A stretch of DNA of 64,000 nt from Acytostelium subglobosum LB1 (Eukaryota > Evosea > Eumycetozoa > Acytosteliales > Acytosteliaceae). The stretch spans positions 372,001 through 436,000 of the forward strand of contig NW_012236532.1 in the NCBI RefSeq assembly GCF_000787575.1, in the 5' to 3' direction. Positions 23,534 through 34,797 of the stretch are shown in pieces. Position 1 is the stretch's first letter. Each line of letters starts with the position of its first letter. Both the position numbers and the translations under genes were made by a program. The notes beneath the pieces are model-generated. The model ran no database searches. It saw only the letters and a program-made list of their open reading frames with translations, and was not told the DNA's origin.

Positions 23534-23892
23534 CTACATAAAGTACCTAGACAGTGTCCTAAATATACTGAATATAGTAAAGAATAGTACAATTCCTATA
23601 ATAGTGTCTGTAATCATTTGATTGATTGAATGATTGAATGATTAGTTTGTCGTTTCATTGATTGATTATGTTGAAGGTAAGTGTCAAGATGATACATACA
23701 ACAAACATATTTCTCCCATTCTTGAAACATGCTCAGTCCTGATATATGATCGAATCTAAACTTTAGAGACCTGCTCTTCTCGATGTTCTTTGATCTAAAG
23801 TCACGCTTTATAATATCCTCTGGTTTCATATTCTTATCATCTTCAGCATTGCTAGTCTTGACATAGTTATTCTTTATACGATAGCTGTTCAT
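23534..23892 (-). CDS. Small tail-anchored membrane protein, unknown
   Basis: Two exons, 23892-23700 and 23607-23534 (intron GTATGT...TTACAG), encode 88 residues. The second exon has only 24 full codons and is invisible to length-based searches. Without it the frame runs into intron-like simple sequence. The N-terminal 65 residues are hydrophilic and basic (PEDIIKRDFRSKNIEKSRSLKF, given here in parts: PEDIIKRDF, RSKNIEKSRS). The end YTIIGIVLFFTIFSIF is a single membrane helix followed by RTLSRYFM, which fits a tail anchor in the ER or mitochondrial outer membrane. No homologue is recognised. The clean splice phase (1/2) and hydrophobic exon 2 are the arguments for a real gene. Confidence 0.6.
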
Positions 23893-24096
23893 CTCTTTCT
23901 TTATATTATATGTATGAGTTTGTGTGTATCTGTACACTAATCTTAATCTTTGTTATTGTTTGAAGTGTATGGGTGCAATGTTGAACATTTTCAAAGTTTT
24001 GTCCATGTTTGTTTGATTTTTTTTTGAGTAAAGACGACATCATTTAACGCATAAAGTACTACAATTACTAACTGTTGGCCTGGTTGAAACGATATC

Positions 24097-25430
24097 ATGA
24101 TGATGTTGATGAATAGTAGTATAATACAAAGACCTACATCACTTATAAAAAGATATATATCATCTTCTGTCAATCATACAATCAACAAATCAATCAAATA
24201 TGGATCATCATCAACATCATTGGCATCATTGAACAATCAGTCATCATTATCATCGACATCGTCAATATCCTCATTATCTTCATTATCATCAAATACATCA
24301 ATATGGTCTCAATCAAGAAGATACTATGCAAAGTTGAATAATGATAAACTTGGCGATAGAATGAAGAACTTGGAGACATCAATGAATACATTGCAGATTG
24401 AAGGCAATGTACCATTCATCATACGTCTAGATGGTCATGGCTTTAGTAAATTCACCAAGCAGTTCAACAAGCCTTGGGACATCAGAGGTATGACCTATGT
24501 CACATTCAATCATCATTCAATCAATCAATCAATCAATCACTCACTCACTCGATCTCATTCATTCAATCATTCAAACTTAGTCCACAATGCAATGATACAG
24601 ACTGCACAGATATTGATGAAGGAGTTTACACCAAGTCTGACGTATACATTCAGTGATGAGATAACATTGTGCTTTGTATCACTGCCAGAGGAAGAGTATC
24701 AAAAGAAGTTGACGGCCAATTTCAATAGGTCACAGATACCATTCAATGGCAAGGTACAAAAGTTGGTCAGTCTCTCTGCAGGCATTGCATCCACCGCCTT
24801 CTACAAGGCCATCAGCGAACAATCATACGACGCCGATGGCAAACTCGGAGATTACATCAAAACTAGTATGCCACACTTTGACGCTCGTATCTTTGTATTG
24901 CCATCAAACAAGGAGGTTTTGGTAAGTCACCGACATGTGATGTACGTGTGTGGACATGGAGTTACTGACATTCCAACAATCCAGGATAACTTGGTATGGA
25001 GGAGTGTGATTGATTGCAGGAGGAACTCATTGTCTGGACTGGCACAGGCAAACTTCCATCACAAACTAATCATGGGAAAGGATGGCAGAGCAGTAAGTTA
25101 CAATCGATCAATCATACATATATGGATAACTAATGATCAATCAATCAATAGATGAGGGAAATGTTATTGGAAAAGGGTATTGATTATGAGAAGGAACCAG
25201 CTTGGTATAAGTATGGAGTGTATTTGAAACGACAACATCATAATCATCAGACGATATCACCAATCAATAATCAAACGGTCAATTCACAGAGGACAAAGAT
25301 AAGGATGGACTCATTCAACATACTCGAATATCCCAATGCCCTGGACTACATCACCATCAAGACATTGTCCGAAGACTATGATGACAAGCCATTACCAATC
25401 ATTATCCCTCCTACTACGAAATCGACTTGA
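24097..25430 (+). CDS. Thg1-like 3'-5' RNA polymerase, predicted mitochondrial
   Basis: Four exons, 24097-24487, 24581-24921, 24985-25092 and 25152-25430; 372 residues. The core has PFIIRLDGHGFSKFTKQF and YTFSDEITLCF, the two metal-binding Asp motifs of the tRNA-His guanylyltransferase superfamily, then SLSAGIAS and WRSVIDCRRNSLSGLAQ. Classical Thg1 has HINNLYN where this protein has RRNSLSGLA, so it is closer to Thg1-like proteins (TLPs). The first 80 residues are rich in Ser, Lys, Arg and Asn, ending RRYYAKLNND, and look like a mitochondrial presequence. D. discoideum has mitochondrial TLPs that add G-1 to tRNA-His or repair 5' ends of mitochondrial tRNAs. Which one this matches is not decided here. 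Confidence 0.88.
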
Positions 25431-25525
25431 TTGATTGATTGATTGAGTACTAAAGAACTAGAATCGATTCGAATTGATTCATTCATTAATTCATTGAATC
25501 TAAAACCATTATTATTATCTTATCT

Positions 25526-25753
25526 CTAGACTTTAGTCGAGTCAATAACAAAGCCCAAAAGGTTGATGGACAGTTCCAAAAGCGATGCATCATTCTCATC
25601 ACCACAACGCCACTCCACCACACGACACTTTAGCCCAAAGAATGGGGTTACACGTTTTTCATGTGCAGTTTCGTTGGGATATGGAAATGTGTGTTGTTCA
25701 AGAGAATGACACACTGACTGCACCACTACACCAACATGACATTTCTGCATCAT
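25526..25753 (-). CDS. Possible small protein, 75 residues
   Basis: An open frame from ATG ATG (25753) to TAG (25526) reads MMQKCHVGVVVQSVCHSL and ends INLLGFVIDSTKV. The frame extends a little further upstream to a GTG without another ATG. Codons are moderately C/G-ending, unlike random intergenic frames nearby, and the length is above neighbours by chance. No domain is recognised. An upstream exon near 25800 (ATGGATAC) is possible but the donor would be poor. It could equally be a chance frame. Confidence 0.3.
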   Translation of the reverse strand: MMQKCHVGVVVQSVCHSLEQHTFPYPNETAHEKRVTPFFGLKCRVVEWRCGDENDASLLELSINLLGFVIDSTKV

Positions 25754-26203
25754 GATGTTGCGCCTGGGTGTCACGTAACTTTGTGTTGTCACATAAATAA
25801 CGTATCCATAGATATCGTTACAAAGAGGCTTCTACTTGCCTACCTACAGGTGTTCCAACTCCATCATCATCAACATCCAGTTATTTATAAGTAGGAATAG
25901 GGGTGTTGTGCAACGACTAGACAGTCATTCATCACATTAGTACAAGTACAAACAAACAACTCTTCAAATAGGATTGATCAGTCTGAAATACATTTATTTA
26001 TTTACTGTTACTTAAACTATTAAAAAGTATTAATATTAAACTAACACATTGTCGATCAAACATCTGATCAACCAACCAACCAAACGATCGATCGTTCATT
26101 CAATCAATCAAATATCTTAAACACACCACTTCCAACACATTCATTCATTCATACAAATAATAATATTATAACACATTATAACATACATATAATATAATAT
26201 AAG
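25754..26203. other. Promoter region of the OSBP gene
   Basis: AT-rich, with TCAATCAATCAAA and ATAATATAATATAAG just before the OSBP start codon. No gene apart from the doubtful small frame. Confidence 0.5.
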
Positions 26204-27599
26204 ATGGGCAAATCAAAGAAATCAAATACACCACCAGTAGAGGAGGTAGAGGAGTTGCCAGAGGATGTGAAGAAGCAGTTGGAAAATGCATCGCCAGATT
26301 TATCCATTGAGGATATTGATGAGGACAATGAAAGTGTCTCTAGAACATCAGTGATGGCCTCATTCATCAAGAAGCTTAGCTTTGGTGCTGATCTATCTGT
26401 GATGCCTGTGCCAGTATGTACCCATCCACTCCACATATCATATCAGGTGAGGGTTGATCGATCGACCAAACTGACACTCAATCAATCAAAACAAACTAGG
26501 CAAGCTTCATTCTTCCAAAATCAACATTGTCCTATTTCGCTGAGCACTATTCCAATCACTTTGATATATTGCTACAGTAAGTTGACACATGCCATCAAAG
26601 TGATGGGCCATCCTGGGCCATCCTGGACCATCCTGGATCACTCATTCCATCACATGATCACTCACCTCATCCACCCACACACAATCAATCAACAGAGCCA
26701 ATGAGATTACAGATCCAACAGAGAGATTCTTGCAGGTCGCCAAGTATATGATGACAACATGTTTGTTGCCAGAGGATCCAACTAGAAAGCCACTTAATCC
26801 AGTGCTTGGTGAGACTTGGGAAGCAACCGTTCATTATGGTGCGACAGAGACAGAGAATGGACAGGATGACACGACCACCAGCAACAGCGGCGCCTATTGC
26901 CACTTCTTTGCTGAGCAGATCTCTCATCATCCACCAATCTCCTGCACGAGTGTCTACAACAAAGAGGCAGGACTCTACGTGTCCTACTACTACCCAGTGC
27001 GCACCAACTTCATGGGCACATACGCCAAGCTGACGTTTGAGGGCAAGGTCTCAGTGCGTCTCGAGAAGTTCAACGAGGAGTACACGGCCGACTGCCCCAA
27101 CATGGCCATTCGTATATTCAGAAGCTTCTCCGAGTTTGTCGGAAACACCAAGATGACCGTGTCGTCGTCCAAGCTTCGCATGAAGACCGTCTGGCACGCC
27201 AAGGCCCTGCTCTTTGGCAGCTACAACCAGATAGAGTCCACAGTGTACAATGGCAAGGAGAAGACACACAAGATCAAGGGCGCATGGGACCAGGAGCTCA
27301 AGATCACAGAGTACAAGAAGGACGATTATAAGACATTTATGAACAGATCAACGATGATCAAGGGCAAGATGACTCTGCCAAAGGAGGTGCTGCCCACCGA
27401 CTCGTCAAAGGTCTGGGGCACACTATTTGACGCTTTCGAGAAGAAGGCACCAATGAAGGAGATCAGCAAGGAGAAGGTTAGAGTGGAGGAGGAGCAACGT
27501 AAGCTGGCCGCCAGTCGCAAGGCTTCCAAGACCATATGGAAGCCCGTCTGGTTCAAGCAAAATGACGAAGGTGCTTGGGTCCAGAACAACTATAAGTAG
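26204..27599 (+). CDS. Short oxysterol-binding protein (OSBP/ORP family)
   Basis: Three exons, 26204-26413, 26500-26576 and 26696-27599; 396 residues. The middle exon of 77 bases encodes ASFILPKSTLSYFAEHY. The family signature is present as EQISHHPPISC at about 165, with the lid and tunnel elements around LNPVLGETW (RKPLNPVLGE) and the C-terminal KPVWFKQNDEGAWVQNN. There is no PH or FFAT region, so this is the minimal ORD-only type common in Dictyostelium. ORPs exchange sterol and PI4P between membranes. The first intron contains a small GGGCCATCCT tandem at about 26605-26637. Confidence 0.93.
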
Positions 27600-27717
27600 T
27601 GTGGATGTCAGTTGTCCATCACCAAGATATATGTAATAAAACGATCACTCGGATCAATCAATCAGTTAATCAATCCATGGATTTATTCCATCAATCGACG
27701 ATCGCGTCCGATTCTAT

Positions 27718-30700
27718 CTACTGCTGCGCGGGAAGGTTGATATCCACGACGTTGACCCAAAAGTTGGCGCAGGCCATGTGGAAGTGGACACCGTTGTGTG
27801 TATGGCGATCGCTGTTTTCCAGTCTGCTTCCACAGATGTGGCAGTGGTACTTGTTGGACGAGTTGGAGAGTGATTCAGCGTCATAGGCCTTGGCCGTGAA
27901 GTGTTCAATGTTGACCTCCTTGTAGAACGGCAGTATCGATGACCAGTTGTTCGTGATCTTGGAGAAGGTGGCAGATGGACTCTTTGGATTGAGATGTTGT
28001 TCAATACTGTAGGCAATGGCGTAGATACTGGACAGTGAGGCGAGATAGTCCTTGTACTTCTGGCTCTGTATCACTTGTTTGTGTAGTGTGGCGTCCTGAT
28101 TATTCTGTACAGATGGAAGCAATTCAGCCGCCTTTTGTATTGTCTCAAGACAATGTTGCAACGAGATATAGCCAATCTCGCTGCTTATCTTATTCTCTGA
28201 TTGAGCAATGTCGGCACTGCTCTTTGCCTTCTTATCGCTCTCTGTCTTTGTGTTATTCCTGCGTGATTGTGATTGAGTTAAGTTAGTATACGTTTGATGG
28301 CCGCATTCATCCCTGGATAGAGATACTTACTGTACAAATTTAATGGCCTTCTGTTGTAACTCGAGGGCAACATGAAGATCGGTCTTGGCCATGAGTGACA
28401 GGGGCTGGTGATCAAACTGAGAGAAGAAGGTCTCAATCTTCTCGCTTGGTACATTCTTCACTCTCAATGATTGCTTCATTTGGACGATGGTGATGTGTGA
28501 CGAAGGTGCATTGTCTGTCCACAACACAATCTTGTTTTGTATATCCTGGTCCAGTTCCTTGCTGATGTCAGAGTATAAAGCAATCTTACTCTGGCAATCG
28601 ACTGCCTCCTCCAAACGCTCTTGATTGATCAGTGATTGTAATATGTCATTGAGCAATGTTTGATTGGGTGTTGGTCCAGACGGTGTAGGCTTTGCACTTG
28701 AGGCAACGGGCGTCAATACTGCAGCGGGAGTAGTTGCTGAGGCTGATGCCGATGTAGGTATAAGGATGTCATTGGAGAATGATGGGATATTGGACGCAGA
28801 GTTCGTTGCGACAGGGGCAGCTGGTGATTGAGATGTGAATCCGCCAAAGTCCATGAATGAGGAAGAGCTTGATGACGCCTTTGTTGCTGTTGTTGAGATT
28901 GGATCAGAGGTGGTGCTGCTTGTGAAGCTTGAGAACTCTTCAAACTCTTCATTCGAGGATTTGCTGCTGGGCAGGAAGTGTCCCGATGAAAGGTTCAATG
29001 GGGTAGGCTGTGAGGGTTTTGTCACTGAGGAGGACGATGATGCCAATGATGAGGTTGGAGCCAGAATGTCAGAAATTGAGGTCGACGATGGTGTAGTAGT
29101 TGGCAGGGTTGGCGTTGAGAAAATGAAGTCATCGTCAAAGAAGTTGGACTGCTTAGGCTTTGTGCCGGCAGCTGGTGTTGTAGTGGCTGCGACTGGCGCT
29201 GGATTGACAATTGGTGGTGGCTTGACCACTGGTGTCGGAGTTGCAGTCACCTTTGGCAAAGGTATAACGATTGGTGTGTTTCGGGATAGCTTTGGTGATA
29301 TTCCAGGTGGAGCAATCGATGGTTTGGGTGTTGTTGATGTTGCAATTGGTGGTACAACAGGGGATGGTGTAACCATTGATGGCATTGTGATTGGAACGGG
29401 TGTAAATGATGATGTTGTTGTTTGTGTTGTTGGTAGTGTTGTTGGTGTAAATGATGTTGATGCTGGCATTGCAAATGTTGAGGATTGAGGAGATGTTGTC
29501 GACTTGTTGAGGGCGAGAGGGGCAGCGCCAAATCCACCAATGCCTTGGCTTGATGGTGGAGGTGTGTCAAACGAGTCATTTCCTTGAGCTCCATTGAAGT
29601 CGCCAAAGTCACCAAACTCATCATTATGGCTTGATGTTGTTGGCATCATGATTGGAATTGATGGTGGTACATTTGCCTTGGGTGTTGCTATCGCCGCTGG
29701 TGCTGCTGTCTTGTTATTGCCAGCTGATGTTCCCATGTTCATAATGTTGTCATTGCTGAGCAGACTTGATGTGAGATTGGTTGGTGTTGTGGGAACCACT
29801 GCAACAGTTGTAGTCTCAACCGTTGGCAATGAGAAGAAGTCCACCTCCTTGTCAACATTCTCAAAAATCCTCTTATAACTGTCTGCGTTTGACCACACTG
29901 ATGAGCCTGGCGTCGTCGCCGGCTGCTTGATCGTTGCCGAATCTGGCCTCTTCACACCTGCCAACCTTAGAGACTCTTGCATCATCTTCTCCAAATCAAA
30001 CTTTACATCGCCTTCATCTTGTTGTGGCGTTGGTGGTGTCGTGACGGTCGTAGGTGATGTGACGGGTTGTGCGGCAGAAACACCAGCGGGTGCCTGTATG
30101 GCTGGTGAGGACACTGAATGATGTTGTTGTTGACTTTCAGGAAGCACGACTGGTTGCGGTGACTTTACGACAGAGGCAGAGGGAGATGGAGCGGGCAATG
30201 TAGTCGTAAGATTGGTCAATGGAATGGGGATAGTGAGGGTTGGCTGCGGGAAGGCTTGGCTATGTGATGGATCGTTGGATGACGATTCAAAGTCACCGAA
30301 ATCTCCAAACTCATCAGCCGGTGTTGTTTGAGGGATTGTTGATGCAATGGCACTACTGTTGTACATTTGATGTTGATGCATTGGTTGCGGTTGATGTTGC
30401 AACATTGAGTTGAACGTCATACCATCACTCATATGACTGTTCATCACTCCCTGGCCCTGACTACCACCTCCGCGACCATGACTACCAGCTCCTCCGCCCA
30501 TCATTGGTTGTTGCTGCTGTGGATGTGGATGTTGTTGGCCTGGGATCATACCAAACTGTTGTTGCTGGGGATGTGCCTGAGGTGGGAAGGGTGCACCTGG
30601 CATACCAAACTGCTGTGGATGCTGCTGTTGCTGTTGTTGCTGTTGTTGCTGTTGTTGCTGTTGTTGCTGTTGTTGCTGTTGTTGAGGAAGTATCACATGT

Positions 30701-31064
30701 CCATACTCATTAAGCAGAGGTCCCTGTGGTTGTTGTGACTGTTGTGAAGGTGAGAGTGCTTGCTTGTCCACACTTCCAGAAGACGATTCGCCTGTCGGAG
30801 TTGGTTGCTTTTGTTCAACAATCTCCGACTCTTGCATCTCTCTGATGATGTCATAGTTTGGCTTGCCAGGAACGATTGGTACATTTGATTGCGCTGGCAT
30901 AAGCATTCCCTGAAGTGTTCATTAGTAAGATGATTGGTTGATTGGTTTGCTGCGTGATTGATGAACTTACTCCTTGAGTTTGAGCTCCCGCTGATGCATT
31001 GGCCTTTGGTGCCAGCTCTGGGAAGAGCTGAAGGAATTGGTTCTGATGGCTTTGCTTTGGATCT

Positions 31065-31097
<33 letters not shown>

Positions 31098-31567
31098 TGT
31101 CGCTGAGGTATAAAGTTGTCAAACATGCTAGGTTGTTGCTGTTGCTGTTGTTGTTGCATCTGCATTGCCATCTGATTGAGATAGTATTGTTGCTGTTGAG
31201 GACTCATCATCTGCAACTGTATGAGCTGTTGTGGATTCATCATTTGCATCATCTGTTGTTGTTGTTGCTGTTGTTGTTGTAATATCATCTGTTGTTGTTG
31301 TTGATAAAAGTATTGTTGCTGTTGTTGAGGACTCATAACTTGTAGCTTTGCAACTTGATGTGGTGTCAATTGTTGTTGTTGTTGTTGTCTACCTTGTTGT
31401 TGTTGTTGAGGATGTTGTTGTGGATGTTGTTGCTGTTGTGGATGTTGTTGATACTGTTGCTGTTGCATCATCATCTGTTGTTGCTGTTGTCTCTGTTGTT
31501 GCATCATCATCTGTTGTTGTTGTTGCTGGTGCAACATCTGTTGATGTTGCTGTTGTTGATTGTTCAT
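27718..31567 (-). CDS. Gamma-synergin-like AP-1-associated protein
   Basis: Three exons, 31567-30971, 30909-28331 and 28258-27718; 1238 residues. The first 200 residues are mostly Gln (CAA/CAG). A second Gln run is at about 30610-30685. The long middle is Thr/Pro/Ser-rich and carries DEFGDFGDFES, DEFGDFGDFNG, FEEFSSF and DFGGF: the (D/E)FxDF motifs that bind the gamma-ear of AP-1/GGA. The C-terminal 300 residues are globular and helical, then end in CHICGSRLE...GVHFHMACANFWVN, a Cys/His zinc-type element that I recall from the C-terminus of animal gamma-synergin. Hence a clathrin/AP-1 trafficking adaptor at Golgi or endosomes. No EH domain is visible. The ATG at 31567 is preferred, as upstream codons open only with TTG. 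Confidence 0.75.
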
Positions 31568-32106
31568 TGTCACACTCTCTCTCAATCAATCAATCAGACT
31601 ACTCCTTAGAGGTATACCTCTACTCTATCTATCTATATATATATCAAACAAAGTAATAATGATCGTGAAAGGATTCAGATTCAGAGTTTAGGTGTCCCCA
31701 ATCTAGATTTGTAAGAAGTTCACATGTGAGCAAAACACAGAAGTAATCCTCACTATGAATGAACTACGACTGACTCAATGTAGGCGCGTCTATTCGTTCA
31801 TGGATACATGTGGATGGATATAGAAGTAGGGTTGAAGGTGGTGGTGGGCTGTCATCTGATCCTTTGTTACACCCTTTTATCTACACACACTAACACACAT
31901 TCATGACCCTCTTACACCCAAAGAGACAGACACACTCAAACCATGTTTAAAGCGTATAACACGTTGTTGCTTGACTGAGTCTTAAATATATATATGTATG
32001 ATGATGATAATGGTGATAAAGGATTATAACAACAACATTGATAAGATAGACAGACAGATAGTATTGTTATAGATATTATATATATATCACTGGAATAATA
32101 ATAATA
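31568..32106. other. Intergenic, divergent promoters
   Basis: This lies between the synergin-like gene (minus) and a small secreted gene (plus). TATATATATAT at about 31631-31645 and TATATATATAT near 32078-32088 are likely core promoter elements for each side. Confidence 0.5.
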
Positions 32107-32423
32107 ATGAACAGTTCATTTCGATATATATTATTGATGATGTTGGTCACCTTATTATTGGTTAATAGTTGTTCATCAAATGCTGATGTTGAACATACAG
32201 AGGCCATGAAGATATCAATGAATAGATGTTCTGTTACAAACAAAAGATGTCAATCCAGGAGCAATAGAACAAGAGGTGAACTCTCATTATGTAGGGAGAA
32301 CTTTACAAGGTGTCTAAAAGATTCAATAACAAATGGTAAGTAAATATTATAAATCATTATAATACCTATACTAACATAACATCCTAATTATTTGTAGACA
32401 ATGGATTGCACACAGATGTTTAG
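32107..32423 (+). CDS. Small secreted Cys protein with twin CX6C spacing
   Basis: Two exons, 32107-32335 and 32398-32423 (intron GTAAGT...TTTGTAG); 84 residues. The N-terminus (MNSSFRYILLMMLVTLLLVN) is a clear signal peptide. The mature part has four cysteines as C-x6-C-x13-C-x6-C (RCSVTNKRC ... LCRENFTRC), which would suit an antiparallel helical hairpin with two disulphides. It has possible N-glycosylation sites (NRT, NFT). The terminal exon adds only DNGLHTDV. No family is recognised. Confidence 0.65.
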
Positions 32424-32746
32424 TGTAGTATACACTAAATCAATCATGTTACCAAAGATGTAAATATAAATCAATTTAAGGTTGTCTCTCTAGAACAGGA
32501 CATCAACCTTAGTACTACCACAATCCAATATATACTTGGAGGAGAATAATAATTGACAAGAAGAATAAAGAATCTACCTATATTCATCATTGTACAACAA
32601 CTGATTGGATAACATTGTTCTAATTTATGGTTTTGAGACAACAATGCACAAAACTTGAAGCGAACATAATCATTGGAATTGAATGATCGTTTATTGCTTT
32701 CACAATCATATTCACATACATACATACATATACATATATATAAAGA
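32424..32746. other. Short intergenic stretch
   Basis: 3' flank of the small secreted gene and promoter of hslV, with a CATACATACATA tract at about 32716-32735. No gene seen. Confidence 0.5.
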
Positions 32747-33646
32747 ATGAATATATCTAGATTGGCCAATATATCATCTGTTGTTGCAAAGACATCAATG
32801 TCTTCAACATCACTATCGACAGCGATGATAACAAAGGATTTGATCATACCATCATTGTCTAAAGTACAGACATCTACAGCATCACTGTTGTTGACGACCA
32901 ATGATAGATCGTCGAGAACAACAATGAATGGATACTTATCGACCAACTCACCAATGGCATACTACGGCGCACCATACCCTCCTCCCCACCCTCAGTTCTT
33001 TGCCAGCGCCGCCGACCCCTTCAGAAAGAAGGCCACCACCATTCTCTCAGTGCGTCGCGGCAACAAAGTGGTGATCATCGGCGATGGACAAGTCACACAG
33101 GGCCACTCAATCGTCAAGCCCAACGCAAAGAAGATCCGAAAGTTGGCCGACGGCAAGATCGTCGCTGGCTTTGCCGGTTCAGTCGCCGACGCCTTCACGC
33201 TGTTTGAGCTGCTCGAGAAGAAGCTGACAGAGCATCGCGGACTCTTGCTAAAGTCGTGCGTGGAGCTGGCGCAGCAGTGGCGCACAGACAAGTTCTACCG
33301 CAAGCTAGAGGCGTCGTTGATCGTCGCCGACAAGGACATCACATTGAACATCGATGGCAATGGTGATGTGCTCGAGCCAAACGATGGCATTCTGGCCATT
33401 GGCAGTGGTGGCGAGTTTGCACTGGCTGCCGCACGCGCACTTCTCACCGTGCCTGATCTGGATGCTGAGGACATTGCACGTCGCTCAATGAAGATCGCAG
33501 CAGACATCTGTATATACACCAATCACAACTTCATCCTGGAGACCATCCATTCAGACAATGTCCAAAGCGCACAGCCAACATCACCATCCCTTGATCTCTC
33601 TCAGCAGGCACCCAACAAAGAGGCAACAGAGAACAATAACAAGTAA
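32747..33646 (+). CDS. hslV: HslV (ClpQ) protease subunit, predicted mitochondrial
   Basis: Single exon, 299 residues. The catalytic domain begins at [20 protein letters not shown] (Thr about 96), the N-terminal threonine nucleophile of HslV, and continues with [35 protein letters not shown], and the later [19 protein letters not shown] and ALAAARALL blocks, all typical of bacterial HslV. The preceding 95 residues are Ser/Thr/Lys/Arg-rich without acidic clusters: a mitochondrial presequence plus propeptide. HslV forms the two-stacked-hexamer peptidase of the HslUV ATP-dependent protease; HslU is not in this window. Eukaryotic HslV is known from several protists and is thought to derive from the mitochondrial ancestor. 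The coding part is GC-rich and intronless. Confidence 0.93.
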   Translation: MNISRLANISSVVAKTSMSSTSLSTAMITKDLIIPSLSKVQTSTASLLLTTNDRSSRTTMNGYLSTNSPMAYYGAPYPPPHPQFFASAADPFRKKATTILSVRRGNKVVIIGDGQVTQGHSIVKPNAKKIRKLADGKIVAGFAGSVADAFTLFELLEKKLTEHRGLLLKSCVELAQQWRTDKFYRKLEASLIVADKDITLNIDGNGDVLEPNDGILAIGSGGEFALAAARALLTVPDLDAEDIARRSMKIAADICIYTNHNFILETIHSDNVQSAQPTSPSLDLSQQAPNKEATENNNK

Positions 33647-34797
33647 ATAATTTAGTTTGTGATCGACACATTAATCAATCAATCAACATTCGACGACCTC
33701 TCGACTTTGTCAAGATGATCGTGATTGGTAACAAGTTCACAGTTTGGATATCCAAAATTAGTATTGTTGCGATCATGATCAAGGCACTACTAGTGTGGTA
33801 ATGGAGAGGACCTCAGGGCCTAGGCCCCTTTCACACGTCACACACACCCACCCATCTTGAGAGCCCAACACTAGTTTAAAGGTGTTTAGACGATTGTCAA
33901 CCAAAAGTGGTGTGTTTATGTGTGTGAATGTTAATCAATGAGTGTGATTTGATTGATCATGTTGTGTGTCACAGTCATTCCATAGTGTGTCAACAAGGAA
34001 GTAAGAAGTTAGGGTATGTTTATGTGTGTGTTTGGGTGTTGTTATGTAAGTGTAAGTGTGTGTATGATTAATTCAGTGATTGACGTCTATTTGTATACAC
34101 AATATTTATCATGAGTTTAGTGAGTCCTTCTACCTTGGTGTTCATACAAATTTAATGGTTTATATACAATGAATTAAACTTATCACATCCAGGATTGATC
34201 AGACACCTATAAACGATAATCATGAAATCAATTAATTGTCAACTTTATCAATATATTGGTTTTCCAAATAACTATCATAATATTATAACACACAGACTAA
34301 TAATTATTTATTATTTATTAAGTAAGTATTTATTCTCTTTGGAATATCACTACAACACCTCCTACACCTTTGTTATTATTTTAATAATATTATTATTTGT
34401 TAATTCATTCAGGCTTGTCAACAACTACTCCTACTTCCATATTTGTGATGTTCTTGTCACCACACTCAACAACAACAATCAATCAATCAATCACTCACTC
34501 ACTCTCTTTATCAACAATCAATCAACAACCCTATCACAATTTATACCCCCACCCTCATATTGATGAACACGAGTGTACATAAATAAGAGAGGACAGTTTG
34601 ATTGATCAATCACCATCACCATCACTATCCTTATCCCTCCATATATACAATCCATTACCACAATATATTCATAATCCTCTCCACAAACATATGTACCAAT
34701 TATTGATATCTGTCCACATAATACGCCACTTGTAATCAATCACTTACTTACATTAATCAATTAACTAGAAATATATATTATTTAAAGAGAATATAGA
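33647..34797. other. Intergenic, 1.15 kb
   Basis: AT- and GT-rich, with TATA-like runs close to the next gene. The open frame at 34222-34563 is composed of AT-rich and TCAA simple sequence and I do not regard it as coding. GGCCTAGGCC palindrome at about 33818-33827. Confidence 0.5.

Noticed and set aside
34222-34563. 113-residue open frame
   Set aside because: Made of AT-rich and TCAA simple sequence with no codon bias, domain or splice logic; probably leader or intergenic DNA.
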